A stretch of 64,000 bases of DNA from Cyathus striatus (GCA_025738555.1 JAOVFP010000010.1:2356001-2420000), one strand, 5' to 3'. Positions 1 through 12,298 are shown, numbered from the stretch's first letter. Translations and numbers: made by a program. Notes: a model not told the origin generated them from the letters alone.

Positions 1-60
1 AATTGTGTGATCTGAGCAGGGATGGCACTGGTTATCTGTAGGAACATGGTAATGTACCCT

Positions 61-300
61 CTGGACGTTTTTAGACGGTGAGTTATAATAAGTTTGCATA
101 GGCACCCTAGAAACCCCCTGTACATTTGGGATGGGACCATTTTGCATAGACGGTGGGATATAATAATTTTGCATAGGCATCCCCTGGACATTTGGGATGT
201 AACCAGTTTGCGCAGACAGTCCCTGGACGTTTGGAATGTAACCTCTTTGTGTAGACATTCCTCCCTGAACGTTTGAGATGTAACCAGTTTGAGGAATCGA
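61..300. repeat. Degenerate short tandem repeat
   Basis: A phrase of the type CTGGACRTTTGGGATGTAAC recurs about five times, starting near 61, 119, 183, 223 and 266, each time followed by a TTTGYRYAGRC-like stretch. Spacing drops from about 60 to 40 bases and the copies differ by many substitutions. No coding potential is convincing. From 301 to 628 I see no feature apart from the 3' flank of the next gene. Confidence 0.5.
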
Positions 301-628
301 AGGGGCCTTCGTGCGTTGTTTCTTTTTAGTATGCTAGAAATCATCGGTTAGTAGTGAAGCGGTCAGCCCCTTAAGGAAAGGAAATCTACCTCGTGCGACA
401 TGATGCTAAACACGATATAATATCAGCAGCGGTATGATTAAAGGCGCACTGGTGTTGGGAAGTTGAAAATTGATAGTTACGAAGAAGTTGGGAAAGTGGT
501 TACTTTGAAGGAGTTGAATCAATTGCAAGACTTCCACGTAATTCATACATACATCAATAATATCGATCAACAATGATCGAGGTTTGTGCATTCAGTGTCT
601 CATCTACATAATGAAAAGGTATTGTAGA

Positions 629-2310
629 TTAAAAATGAGGGAGAAAATGTGACCAGGACACAGTCTCTAACGCTGAAGGTGAGAGTGATCGCAGAGACGT
701 AAAGGACTCCACTAATAGAATATGTCGAGCTACTACATAAAATATGGGGAAAATGAGTAGAATACCTTGAACGAGCTCTGGAATTGCTTTCTTAGACGCC
801 TTCTTGAAAGCCATTACAACAGAAAAGACTGCAAAACTACAACCTGTGATTGTAATTGCAATCGCAGAAGCCCTCCATATAATTTGTTCCGGTAATGACG
901 GGAAGTGAGAGTTCCAAGCTATACAGTGAATAGCACCAAATAGTGCTGAGTACGGAAAGATAATGACAACGGATAACAGCAAGGAAGGTAACTTTTGGAC
1001 GAATTCAAGGATTGGGTCAATTTCCGCAACCCGATCGAAGAATGCGAATGCGAAATACGACGGAACTCTCTTCTTATGACTAGCACTCCTGAAATCTTCT
1101 TGCATGCTAAGCACAATATCACGTAGTGGATCCATAAGCGGCCAAAATATGGTTGCACTGACGATGGTTCGTAGTAGGCCCCTCTCGCGTAACGATCCCA
1201 CAACTACATTAGCTACAGCTTTGAAAATTGACTTCACAGTTTGAACCAAATGCCCAATCATTGAAATACGACGAGATTCGTGAACATTGCTATGACGGTC
1301 GATGGTTTGGGTACCGCTATGGGATTCGGCCAATATTTCTGGCACCAAGTTATTAGTCCTGATGATCTGGGAAGAACCCGATAGTATTGTATCTGGAGTG
1401 ATTTCTTTACTGCATGTACGGTTATCCGCGCACTCTACAGGGCTATTATTTTCCCGTGGTCTGTTGACTATGCTCGAGAGCCGGCCTTCGACCTCTAAAT
1501 TTTGTAAACTATGCATTTCACTTCCAGCCCCATCTTGCTTATTAACGAGTTCCAAATAGATCGGTTGTCTGACATTTGAAGGTTTATGCCACCATAAAAT
1601 TGACAATAAGAGCGTGCACGATATAACGGCCAGTGTTGTTAATTCCAGTTGTACCACGGCCAGGCCCTGAGCGCGTCTTCCAATGCATTGTACAACAAAC
1701 CAGAGTGTCTGAGTAACAAGAATTATCTTTGAGAACACATCTGATTTACTTTTATCATCGATATCGGTTTCGGTAACGGCGGAGAAAGATATCATCTTCC
1801 CTTGGTTGAGTAGATCCTCAACGTGGCTAGGATATAAAATTCCATTGTACTCCTCAGAGCGCAAATGGAATCCCCCCATTTGAAGGAAGTGGGCATGCTT
1901 CATGGTCCAATTAATACCTGGATTGTTAATTAGATTTCTGAATGCTGGCAGTTTACAAATAACGTACGATGTTTGATTGTGAAAAACTTATAAATGTCCA
2001 CCGCGCCAATGTATTGTCGAGTTGCCCACGTCAAGATGATTTCAGGGGCCACTATAGTCCAATACATCGTCTTCAATCTCCAGAGAATCTTCCAACTCTC
2101 CTCATCTGGTGCTGGAACATTTGGGTGTATTGAGACCCAGGTACAGAGAAATAGGGTTAAAGCACAGCTCCACACAATATCCAGCACAGAGCGTTGATTG
2201 CAGTTGCAACTCGAAGTTGAATCAACTAGTGTTGCACTGACAGATACTGATATCGGGAGATTCGGGAGAGAGTAATTCGATGGTGTGTTAAGGATCGATG
2301 ATGCGTCCAC
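629..2310 (-). CDS. Multi-pass membrane protein of an uncharacterised fungal family
   Basis: Two exons are visible, 2310-1968 and 1917-629, separated by a 50-bp GTACGT...CAG intron; joining them keeps one frame of about 543 codons. Conserved pieces of a large Agaricomycete/Ascomycete membrane family appear in order: RSVLDIVWSC, CTWVSIHPNVP and a WATRQ segment in exon 1, then HAHFLQMGGF, LVTQTLWFVVQC and ELTTLA in exon 2. Hydrophobic stretches near these motifs and four more in the C-terminal third suggest six or more membrane spans. The true start is unresolved: no ATG opens exon 1 (the codon at 2310 is GTG), an in-frame hydrophobic signal-like stretch continues to about 2375, and an acceptor-like CAG lies at 2326-2328, so a short 5' exon probably exists. 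The cellular role of the family is not known to me. Confidence 0.8.
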
Positions 2311-3259
2311 TGGTACAAGGAGGCACTGCGAAAAATAAGATAAAAGAATAAATGAAATAGCATCCAGGAGAAACGATAGATACGATAGGGATTAAGCTAT
2401 TTATCTCAGGTTGCGTTTCAACCACGTTCCGCTGTAGAGACAAAAGACAAAGGAAAACGGCAACGTGCTGAATTGTATTGATAACGTAAGCCGATCTATT
2501 CCAGCCCTTCCAGGATTTGGGTAAGCTTATTGTCTCTAGTTCACTGTTAGAACAATATGCTCCCTATTGGAATGAATAAGCCTGCTATAATTTAGAAAGA
2601 CGTGTAGTAATATTTATGGCATACTGCCTACTCCGGGAACGAGTCGCATTCCGATTCATCCAGCACCTTCCCACTCCTGGCACACGGATATATTGCGGTG
2701 CTGCAAAATCGATTGCAAAATGATCTGCAAAGTGTTCTCATTTTGACACATGCAAAATGGGGTGAAAACCCATTTCCTTAAAAAGCGATTTTATCTATAT
2801 AAGGAAAGCATTTTACTTACAATTAGCCCTTCTCAAAACTTAAACACCTTGCAACCAATTTTGCATCAGATTTTGCAGTACACAATAAAGCATCAGGTCA
2901 GGAGTGTCCAGGTTGGCACATGCTATGCAATTTACTTGTTTGCGTCGTAAATCGTAAGAATAAAATGAAATAATCCTACTCAAATGCAGTAACTAATTTA
3001 TACTAAGTCACCTTGGAAATAGAAGAGACCTCGATGGTCTCAGTCGACAAAGTCACTAGATTTAATCTAGATTCAAGTTGAATTCAAGTTGCTATTATTA
3101 TTAGGCGCTTACCGCCGGCTGTCATTCGATGATTCAACAGCCTTCTCCTTCTCCTGATCTTCAACAATCCAGAGTTCCAAAACACCAAGTACAATGCACT
3201 GGGTTAAAAAAACCATTAACTATAAAATATATTCTCAAACCATTCGTTCTCCTTCCTCA
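2311..3259. other. Intergenic region, no gene seen
   Basis: This holds the presumed 5' flank of the membrane-protein gene and the 3' flank of the MFS gene. Around 2700-2900 several TTGCAAAAT/TTTTGCA stretches recur, without a clear repeat unit. Short ORFs here have no recognisable content. Confidence 0.4.
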
Positions 3260-5596
3260 TCACATCGTATACCGATACCCACTCCACTCATCCCCCTTCT
3301 CCCTCTTCGCTTCCTCAACTGTACTGAACCTTCCATTCGCCTTGGCCCGTTTTTCGTCGACCACTACTTCATCGTCGCCGATCACTTCATCTCTTTCTCC
3401 TCTTTCACGTTTGGCGTTTTCACGTTTGAGGAGGAGGAGGTATACGGTGGAGAATATTATACCCAGGGCGATGTACATTAGTACCAGGCCGTGTCCTGTA
3501 CCATAAAAGCAGTGAGTTTGGGAGGGGGAGATGGGAAGGAGAAGTCGAACCTAATGGGTACCATGGTTTGTCGCGGGCCCGGTATACGTTTGAGCTTACT
3601 GCGCCGTTTATATTTCCGCTACGTTCTAATGGGTATTGTGTATCGCGCAATATTTGGAGGAAACATACAAGCTGATCACCATAGCGAGCGAAACGCTGCG
3701 TTTGTATGATCCTTCCACATTATTTGATACCCACGCACTATTATATGTTAGCATAGGACATAAAATCAATCGGGGGAACCTCACATTGTGTTTGGAACGA
3801 CAGGATATATCCCACTATATTCCACATACTATTAATCGACACTCAACTAATTATAAAGTAATAAACTCACCACGTAGCAAGGTACACTGCGAAATAGGAT
3901 AACCCCGCACTCCTTGAGGCAACAAGGATAATGTAGCCCGCAGCACCTACAAACGCATCAGCTGAACGTTCTCAAGTGATAATCATCTACGTACCAAGGC
4001 ACAAAAATACTCTTCAAATCCAAATCCAGTCAGAAATGCTATTGATACGAGCGCTGAAAGAAAGGGACCCACATGTTCAAATACCCTCTCCTCCCCCATC
4101 TATCAGCGAAGTATCCTACCAGGCAGGTGATGGTACATGCAAACACGTAGACCGGTACGGTAAGGAGGTTAGCCGGGGTTGCGGTGAACCCTGTGTGGCG
4201 TTAACCGGTGCAACGATTGCATAGGGATAGCGAGAACTTACCGAGCTGGTTGATAATACTAGGAAGGAACAGAGAGAAAGCGTAGAGGGGCATATCACTT
4301 CCGCAATACAAAATCACTACATACCCCATCAAAATCCAAACAACAAAACAAGTAAAAGTAGTGCTCACTCCCAATCCACGTCTTCCAATCTGTCAAACTC
4401 ATCCAGATATACTTCATCTTGAGCTTCTCGCCCGCGGCACTGAACTGATCATCACTTTGCAGACGACGGATGACTACTGTGCGTTCTTCCTCCGTGAGGA
4501 ACTTTGCGGTGTCAGGGAAATCTTGGATGATCCAGAAGGAGGCAGCGCCTGCTAATACCGTGAGGAGGCCTTCGAGGACTGCAAAAGCGGAATTGAGCAA
4601 AGAGGTAAGGGGAAAATGGCGAAGAGAACGAACTGAATATCCATGCCCATGCGGGTCTACCACCTATACCTCCCATATTTGAAATGGCCGCAGCAAGAAG
4701 GCCACCGAACGCTCCGGAGACGGTGGCGGCGGAGAAGAAGACTGCCGCGCGGATACCGAACTCTGAGCGTTTGTACCAACTGAATGATTTTTAGTATTGT
4801 GACTGCGATGATTGGGAGGGAGTTGATTCACCATGAGAGGTAGTAGTTCACTCCAGGGAACAGTCCGGCTTCAAACATCCCGAGCATCCATCTCATTCCT
4901 GTTAAAACGTCAGATGAAATTAAATCAAAGATATCAGGATGCGCACCCATAAGTCCACCAAAGTTGTGCACAACACCTTGTAAGGTCTATTTCGAATTAG
5001 GCACAGTGCAAGGTTATGACAAAGAAACGCACCATCATAATGCCCCAGAAGAACATTAACATAGAAAGCCATAGAGAGGGTCGTAAACGTTTCAAGAAAA
5101 CATTAGAGGGCACTTCAAATATAGCATAGCTGAAGAAGAAAATCTGGATTGAAGATGACGCGCGTCAGAGGTCTATTTTTGCCAGCGTCAACGTCATATG
5201 AACTCCTTACCGTGAGAGAGAGGAGGTACTGGTTGTCAGTGATGTGGAGGTCTTCCTCGAGGTGGTACAACTGTCGCCTTGTTAACGTCGTCCGCAGCAA
5301 CGAGTAGGGAGGGGCCTACCTTGGCACTACGCACGGAAGTCAGTATATATTAACCATGAGAAGAAACAAACAACGTACTTTCCAATACTGGTTCGATCCA
5401 GGAAGCTAAGAAGGTACAGGAATGACAACCACGGTATCAGCGCAATGTCGATTTTTCTCATGAGCTTTCGTTCGTCGACCCCGCTGACGTCGACATGGGC
5501 ATTATAGACTGGCACACCGGCCTTGGTCGAGTTCACGTCCTCGATTTGGCTCGACGTCTCTTTGGATGAAGGAGGCTTCTCGATGCTGGCAGGCAT
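3260..5596 (-). CDS. MFS transporter, allantoate permease (Dal5)-like
   Basis: The gene begins at an ATG at 5596 and ends at a TGA at 3260 after the family-typical tail GDEWSGYRYTM. I could follow roughly ten exons. The first joins are 5596-5379, a 7-nt exon at 5326-5320, 5270-5211 and 5143-5033, separated by introns of about 50-67 bp. Family signatures appear in order: KLMRKIDIALIPWLSFLYL and LSFLDRTSIG (first membrane span), LEEDLHITDNQYL, FEVPSNVFLKR, GMFEAGLFPGVNYYLS, WYKRSEFGIRAA, MPLYAFSLFLPSIINQLG, FADRWGRRGYLN, WVSNNVEGSYKRS, NINGAVSSNVYRARD and a last span followed by KRENAKRERGERDE. These proteins are plasma-membrane importers of small organic anions such as allantoate, nicotinate or pantothenate; the substrate cannot be read from sequence. 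No lesion was found in the parts traced, so it is probably functional. Confidence 0.88.
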
Positions 5597-7750
5597 GGCT
5601 ACAGCTCAGAGGAGGAAAGAGGAGCGACCGGGGGTTCCGTAATAACCACCCCATTGAAGTACTAGTTTTTATCTGCCCACCCGAACCCGGCCACTCGTTT
5701 GCCAGTTTGATCGCATCGCTTGCTGAATTGAACTGTTATGGGAATAGTGTGGGGGCGGAGTAGTGCTAAGTATGAGGCTGTGGATCAATGGAGATATCCT
5801 TGGGATATCCTCATCATGTGTTCGCTGTAGGTGTCAGCGTTTGTCGTGTTGTTGATTGATCAAACCTACACAAAAATTCATAACAGCTGTGAATATGTGT
5901 AACCGATGTTGTTGACTCCCTTAGCCTCTTGCGTTTCGGATATTGTCAAGCGTACATAGCAGATAATGATGCAGCAAATATGGAGACCAGAAAAGGTTCT
6001 GTTGTTCAGAGGATGGATGAACCGTCCTTTAGGGAGAACGATTGTTTAGATCAAAAGCCATCCCATTGGAGGTTTATTTTTAGAATCATTCCGACTCTGC
6101 ACAAGGAGAAGCACGGTCCGAGAGTTCCCTACTACAGTAATAGATATTCAAAGCCATCCTATCAGCATCCGTCGCTTTCACTTTCATGACAAATGATTAG
6201 TGCGGCTCTGTGGGATAGCCGTTCGGCGTTGGGGGTGGCTCCTAACGTCAGAGTAATAGCAGAACACTTTAGTTTTGAAACAAGTTGGCATAAAAAAGGT
6301 TCGGGGGTGGGGTAATCTGGGGAATTCGAGATAGCCAAGCCTCCTGTAGCCGCATGCAACCGACAACGAGGTAGATAACCGATGTCTGAGAGGTGTAGCA
6401 AAAATAGTCGATGAAAGATGGCAATAGAGAATGTCAGTCACAACGTTAATGTTGTCCTCGTGACCTTTCCAGAGTTCTGTCTGTACCTGGTTGGAGCATC
6501 GGAACATGTACTTCGCATGAATCCGAAAGCTAGGACCTATTGCATAAAACGTGTCGGAAAGTAAATTTTCCAGGGTTTCCGTGGACTTTGTAATGTGAAG
6601 ACTACAGTAAAATTCAGTCTGCGGAGCGCTGGAGACGAGGATGCCCGAACCAAGCCTGCATTCAACGAATCGGATAGAATTTTTCCGCTACGTGTATTCC
6701 CTTGTGTTCCTGATGCTGCAGTTGGTAATTCTGCATATCTGCGACGTCACGCGGATCATGCCTTAGACGAGGAGACCGAAATTGCTATCATCGGCAGACA
6801 AAAGACCTTCAGCGCGTGGGAATACTATGAATAGCGAGGACAAGACTGGTCGAGGAAGCAGCACAACAAGGAAGACCACGTCGAATATCCAGATAGAACA
6901 TAGCTAAAGGTTATACAGAAGTAGTTATTGCTGGTTACCTGTCAGATAGAATAGATCCTGCAGATTGGTGCAAATCATTCCTACATGAGGAAAGAATAGT
7001 ACAACACGGATATGAAGTCCGATGGGAGTTTCAACTTTCAACCCCAGTAAAAGCCTAAGAAACTAGCTTGGTAGCGTACGTCCGGGCGAGTAGAATGATA
7101 AATTGTACCCTGGGATTGGACATACCTTTATCGTCGCAATCGATGTTTGCTTTCGGCTGAGCAAGGGAACCACGATGACTCAGACAGTGAGTAATTTTGA
7201 GAGCACGGAAACGGGTATATGCGGACCAACATACGACATTGATCTTCCTCGGCATCCTTTTCGAAGAGTATATGTATAAGTCAAGTGACGAACGGGCGAT
7301 TAGAGCTAGAGATAACTTCGAGAATAGCCCAAAGATAGCTGTAAAAAGAGCTGCAGTGTTCCAACGGTGTTTGTCCAAAATTAGGCTAAGTTCAGACCAT
7401 CAGTCACCTAAATCCATGCTTTGATACAAATAGAAGTTATTTTCATGTATATAGAAAGGCCAAAAGTGAATGTCAAGTGACCCAGGTGAGTAAATACAGT
7501 GGTTCAAGCTGTACTTGGGTCGGGTTGTGCAAAAGAGAAAAAGCGAGCGAAGTGAAATTACAACCGGTGTCACTGTAACGCATAACGCTGCATCAGTTAA
7601 CGTGACAATCTCACACGACATCTTTTGCCTTGAGCCTAGTCACCTTACAAAACGCTGTTCTTCGTTGACTAGTCAACCTCGACTCGTTTGACTACTACTT
7701 TTGCAACACACATTTACCAAAATTGAAGGGCATCCTAGTCATTCGAGACA
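5597..7750. other. Intergenic region, no recognised gene
   Basis: About 2.1 kb upstream of the divergent side of the MFS gene. A few ORFs of 80-110 codons occur (for example 6595-6834 on the plus strand), but none shows a known motif, plausible splice pattern or second copy in the window, so I do not call them. The MFS promoter should lie just upstream of 5596. Confidence 0.4.
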
Positions 7751-8417
7751 TACAGGGTTTGATCGCTCAGTTGTACAGCCCCTCTCATCTGTACGCTTGA
7801 CCAATTCTCGATGTACAGGCATCCTACACACAGAAAACTTGCTCTATGTTATGTATTATGATGTAAATGTATACTATGGAAATTTTTATGTGGTAACAAG
7901 CACTCCGTGCATAATAATTCTTAAAATACACCTAATTTTCACAGCATCATAAAATCTTGTGTGACATAAAACTCCAATTTTATAGGAATAATTGCGCAAA
8001 TAATACTGTAACTACTATTATATCATGTCTATCCACCATTTTAGGCTCAAACTGGCCCAAAGAAACCAAAATTTGAGCGGCGTAGAAATTTATGGACCTC
8101 ATTTCCAGAAATTAGCCTTTCGCAAGTTGATCCAAAGTTGATCCAGAGTTAATCAACGCCGAGTTTTATTGCCATTTCCCACGCATAATGCTGCTTAAGC
8201 GAAGGTGTACAAATGAGTGATGCAGCTATTTTTGGCTTGATTTAAGAGAATGTGGTCTGTATTTTTTTCCTCACCACAGAATATCTCCAAAATTCAGAAA
8301 AGCGTAGAATTAACGATATATTACCTATTGATATAAAGAAATAGTCAAGAGAATGCATGAAACAGAAAAAAATTGACTATTAAGTTTTGGTGTCCAACTG
8401 AGCGATCAAACCCTGTA
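7751..8417. mobile_element. Non-autonomous TIR element, Tc1/mariner-like
   Basis: The ends are inverted repeats of about 21 bp: CAGGGTTTGATCGCTCAGTT from 7753, and its reverse complement ending at 8415. Each end is flanked by TA (7751-7752 and 8416-8417), the target duplication expected for Tc1/mariner elements. The interior of about 620 bp is AT-rich and has no transposase ORF, so the element would depend on a transposase supplied elsewhere. Superfamily assignment rests only on the TA duplication and the CAGGG start. Confidence 0.75.
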
Positions 8418-8429
8418 ATAAAACTTGGA

Positions 8430-8968
8430 GTGTCGCACAGATCACCATGGTTTGACTTGAACACCTGTACGCGTCTTATCCTTATCTCTTCACCGAAATT
8501 TGATACCTATTTCCCATTATAAGGCTGAGTGCTGAGGCATTAAATTTTATATTAAAATCAGAAGTTTCATCGCAAAGAACTTGATTTCACAATAGACCAC
8601 TCATCCTTGATCCATCCAATACAGTGCACTGCCAGCTCAGCACTGGTATGCTATTCTCGATCAGAACCGTATACAACTACACTCCAATATGGACGTACGG
8701 TATCCAAGCCTGAAGACATTTTATAATCTCCTAGCTGGTACTGATATGCAGATCTTCAGCAGCACGACTGCTGTTCGGCGAACCATTCTTCATCGAACTT
8801 CTCTGATTCCTATCATATGCATATACACTTCATTGGGAACCTTCGGCGCATACTCGTCTCTAGTCTACCACAATTTCACAATGACATTACGGTGTCCAGT
8901 AGTGTACATTCCTGCAGCCGGATGAACCGACTCTTCCGAAAGAGCGGCGTCTCCTTTACTAGTTTGTC
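8430..8968 (-). pseudogene. Relic of a TPR-CHAT gene 3' end
   Basis: This segment is a diverged copy of the last part of the TPR-CHAT gene at 39347-42739 together with its 3' flank, in the same orientation. The match runs from the downstream flank (about 39070 there) through the stop codon to just past the catalytic-cysteine region (about 39660), where it stops. Shared stretches include the end coding for WVPYVHIGV and the segment coding for MWSIGDDYAPK. Internal deletions and many substitutions break the frame, and nothing of the TPR part is present. Confidence 0.8.
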
Positions 8969-8977
8969 AGCGGAGGA

Positions 8978-9022
8978 TAGATCACTGCACTCCAACTATG
9001 AAGTTACTGTGATCTGGACTCT
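8978..9022. repeat. Short dispersed repeat shared with 43508-43558
   Basis: A stretch of about 40 bases containing ACTCCAACTATGAAGTTACT occurs here, directly after the CHAT relic, and again at 43508-43558, in the same orientation. It is probably the end of a dispersed repeat; neither copy has a recognisable partner end nearby. Confidence 0.5.
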
Positions 9023-9118
9023 ATTTGAAAAGCTCATTTATTTGCCCCACCGAAACGTCATAGGATAAAATATCATACAATCTGCACTTACGTGCAATTT
9101 CTATACACACCCCACAAC

Positions 9119-9644
9119 ATGAGCACTGACAGCTCGTGCCTCAGTAACCCTTTTATTAACCCAATCAGCTCTATATGCATGATAGGAGCAATTAACATGG
9201 AAACTCGCATTGAAATGGCCAATGGTGGCTGGAAAGCAAGCATCGAGGACGCAGTACAACACGCACGCGGTCAGCTCTCTGCAGGCCCTAATAATCTCGA
9301 TGCGCCTTCCCCAGACGAGTTGGTTATCATACTTGTGCGTAGATTTTCGAAATAGTTGACTACATACATTGAAACTTTTGAAAACCGATCCATGCTTACA
9401 GAGATCCGTAGATACTATCTATTTTTACGTTCAGCTCATTATGGGCCGCGTTCTGCAAGAGATATCTTACGCGGATGCGAGGGATTTAATCGTCGCAGTT
9501 CAACATAACACCGGATTGGTGGAACAGGAAAAGACGCTTGCGTGTCTCGAGGCGCTTCGTGATATATTTTCCGAACGGCAGTTGATGTGGTTCAGTGTCG
9601 ATCTCGAGAATATTCGCAAGTTGGCGCTTGAGGTGGCCATATGA
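9119..9644 (+). CDS. Small two-exon hypothetical protein
   Basis: Exon 1 (9119-9334, ATG start) and exon 2 (9402-9644) join in phase 0 across a 67-bp intron with a GTGCGT donor and CTTACAG acceptor, giving about 152 residues. The product is soluble, with a likely helical C-terminal half (residues about 75-150) rich in Leu, Glu and Arg. I recognise no domain. It lies between the CHAT relic and a gene-free stretch. It could also be a remnant of a larger gene; the clean splice join is the only support for it being real. Confidence 0.4.
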
Positions 9645-10812
9645 AGCCTGTTCGTAATGTTCCGGCTCCATACCTCGTATACAATACATGAGCAATTGTA
9701 GTCACATAGGACAGCCTTTGCGGTATGTGTTTACTTATTGTTCGTGGATGATACGATTCTGATTATTGTCGGTTGCAGGGTTAATATCCTACTGGTTACT
9801 GGTTGGTAACCAATCTGATCTCTGCCAATAACTCTGAGGTAAAATATGAAAATGTTACACATTGTAGATATTGTTCTATATTGCACTGGCTTGTGTATGT
9901 AATTGTAATTGTAATTTTCTTCTCTCACTATTGAAGCTCAAGATTTATACCATTGTTTCATTTCAATTTCATGTTCACACATGTAACATAGTCCACATGT
10001 AATTCTACTTAAGTACATGTACCCTCTTTCTTTCAATTTGAGTTTGCTTTCCCCACTTCAACTTCCACTTGCAATTCCACTAGGATCTTGGAGGGATAGA
10101 CAGATGTCTTCCCAACTCGCAATTTCTTTGTCAAATTGATATCTGCAACCGAGTATCTTCCTCTTCAATTGACCGCACTTACAATGCTTACTGATGGTCG
10201 TGCCCACATAAAATGAACATTTTATCGCAATCTTGTTTAAGAATCGATCGATATTCCTGATGTATTCAGAAAGAACTCTGAACAAATTGAATAGCTTCAT
10301 AATCTCAACAGCGCATGCGGCTTGGGACGACTTGTAAATTTAGGTTGCATGACTTTCTGTGACACAATGTAGTGGAAATGAGCTGAATATAAAAGACACT
10401 GATGCTAACTTACGTACTTTTAAAGGTTAATTATTCCGATGCCCCTCTTTCAACGCTACTCGGGTCTCAGGATTTTGAATACAGAAGATTGCCAAGTGAG
10501 GAAGCTGTATGAACAAATAGCTATGTATGTATAACAGACTTGACTCAATTCGAAGCTTTTAATGCGGATGTATTTGACTAAGAATGTACCGGTGTTATGG
10601 AGACTGCTGCGGGGTTGTGAAGGAGACTTGAATTGAAGAGAGCCTGAGGTGATAAATAAAGTTCAGCAACCCTTAGCACACTAGTACATACTTAGAAGAA
10701 ATAGGCGCGTTTGTAACTGATAGCGGGATCTACTTAGTCGAACATATATAAGAAGCTACAAGTTTCAAGGCGCCCTACTGAGGCCCTTTCTGCTAAAACT
10801 AACTCCGTTACA
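9645..10812. other. Intergenic region, no gene seen
   Basis: AT-rich, with a short (TAATTG)n-like run near 9898-9915. A TATA-like sequence at 10745-10752 lies about 65 bases before the next ATG. From about 10768 onward the sequence is shared with the copy at 46515, so the duplicated block starts upstream of the coding region. Confidence 0.4.
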
Positions 10813-11852
10813 ATGTCTGGATTCCTTCCGTCGAAAATATCCTATGTCGCAGTGGTTAGGAAAGTGCTCAGTGGGCTACCGCTACAGTTTACTGATACCT
10901 GCATAACTTCAATGGGGTTCGTGTATTATTGATTTCATTTTCGCTCCCGATGCAATAGTAAATAGTGAAACATCTCTAGTCCAAGCGAAGACCAAGTTTT
11001 GCCTCAGTACTATCCACCTCTATATACGCTGGATGATCCGGTCTGGCTAGTCTTCGGATATGCTCCAACCAAGGACGAAGCATTAACTTATGCAAAGAGG
11101 CACAATATCGCACAAGAGTACGATTCTGAGATGCAAATACATAGGGCCCGCGAAGTTATGAACTGGGCAATACCCTCGAACACCATTTCCAGCAGATTGC
11201 TTTGGTTTATCTGAACGGCGACACAGGAGACCAAACTATGTGTCATTTTTTCGCATCGAACTTAGATGCGAAGCATTTAGAACGATCAACGAACGTCGAG
11301 TTAATTCGCACATTTCAGAAGGCTTTCGATACGACGGAACTTCCTAGGTGGTATACAGTCGAAAGGGTGTACATTCAAAAAAATATTGCTCATGCTGTCA
11401 ATATGAGAGAAACGTACTGGAAAACGAATGCTGCCATCCGGCTCCTTCAACTACCACCTTCCCCACCTTTGCACACTTCCAGTGTCCCCATGCAAGTTTT
11501 TGGTTACGCTCCCACTCAGGTCGAGTTGGTAACCTATGCACGGAAACATTGCATCATTGGGATGTACGACACCGACGAATGTCAAGCAACCGAGGCCCGC
11601 AGCACCATTTTCAAACATATCCCGAAAAAGCTCCGCGTGCGTTTGGCGATGGTGTATCTGGACGAGGAGAGGGCAGAGTACGTCACTTGCCATGTTATCG
11701 CCTCGAACTTGAATCGTAAGGAATTGAAATATGCGAGAGATGTGAAGCGCGTTCGTACATTCCAAAAGGCATTTGGTACCCTTGAGCCTCCTAGGTGGTA
11801 TACAGTACATAGTATTTACGGTTCACTTTCGAAGTATCTTGATTCAAAGTAA
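10813..11852 (+). pseudogene. Two-module protein of unknown function, frameshifted
   Basis: Exon 1 (10813-10916) and exon 2 (from 10980) join through a 63-bp intron. Exon 2 encodes two diverged copies of one module of about 105 residues, each beginning VFGYAPT, containing (I/L)A(L/M)VYL and ASNL, and ending with RTFQKAF...PRWYTV. The first module starts near 11050, the second near 11497. Near 11180 the first module loses frame: compared with the second copy of the gene (46560-47394), one C is missing in an ACCCCTC context, so translation stops at 11214. The rest stays open in another frame to 11852. I do not recognise the module. It appears to be a recently broken gene rather than a decayed one. 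Confidence 0.65.
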
Positions 11853-12054
11853 GTAGTAGTACGAAAAACACGATTGTTTCTGTCAAAGCCAAGTAATATG
11901 AACGACTTTGTGTAGTTAAATTTTCCTTGCAGTTTCAATAAGTAAATGGGCTATGGACTGAAAAAACGTTCAAATTGACCATGAGGTCTGACTGAGGCAT
12001 AACTACATAGGAGAGAGCAGGACTGCTTAGCTAGTACTTAATCCAGACTTAATC

Positions 12055-12298
12055 TACTGTACTATTTCGACCAATTGTTCGCATCATTTGGGGTGTGACG
12101 GTCCAAACCTCTGTTCGATACTCAATGAAATTTGTGACCAACAGTGTGAACTGTTCGCAACCAGCATCAAAAGTTAAGCATAACCTATAAGAACCTTGTA
12201 AGAGCGCTATATTAGTTTTTCTTTCTACCTCTGTTCGCGCCTCACTGTGACCTCAACTGTTGATGCGTGGTTGAACAGTTGGTCGAAATAGCATAGTA
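12055..12298. mobile_element. Miniature TIR element, family A, copy 1
   Basis: Terminal inverted repeats of about 23 bp begin CTGTACTATTTCGACCAAYT at the left (12057) and read CTATGCTATTTCGACCAACT inward from the right end (12296), flanked by TA. The element is about 240 bp, non-coding, and the same family recurs at 30776-31064. Tc1/mariner-type mobilisation is inferred from the TA flanks. Confidence 0.75.

Noticed and set aside
3260..3478. A separate small protein ending GYRYTM
   Set aside because: It is the last exon of the MFS transporter; the preceding exon ends with NGAVSSNVYRARD and splices into it.
9119..11852. A gasdermin-like partner for the CHAT proteases
   Set aside because: Bacterial and fungal gasdermins can sit beside proteases, so I looked; neither the 152-residue protein nor the two-module protein resembles a gasdermin N-domain.
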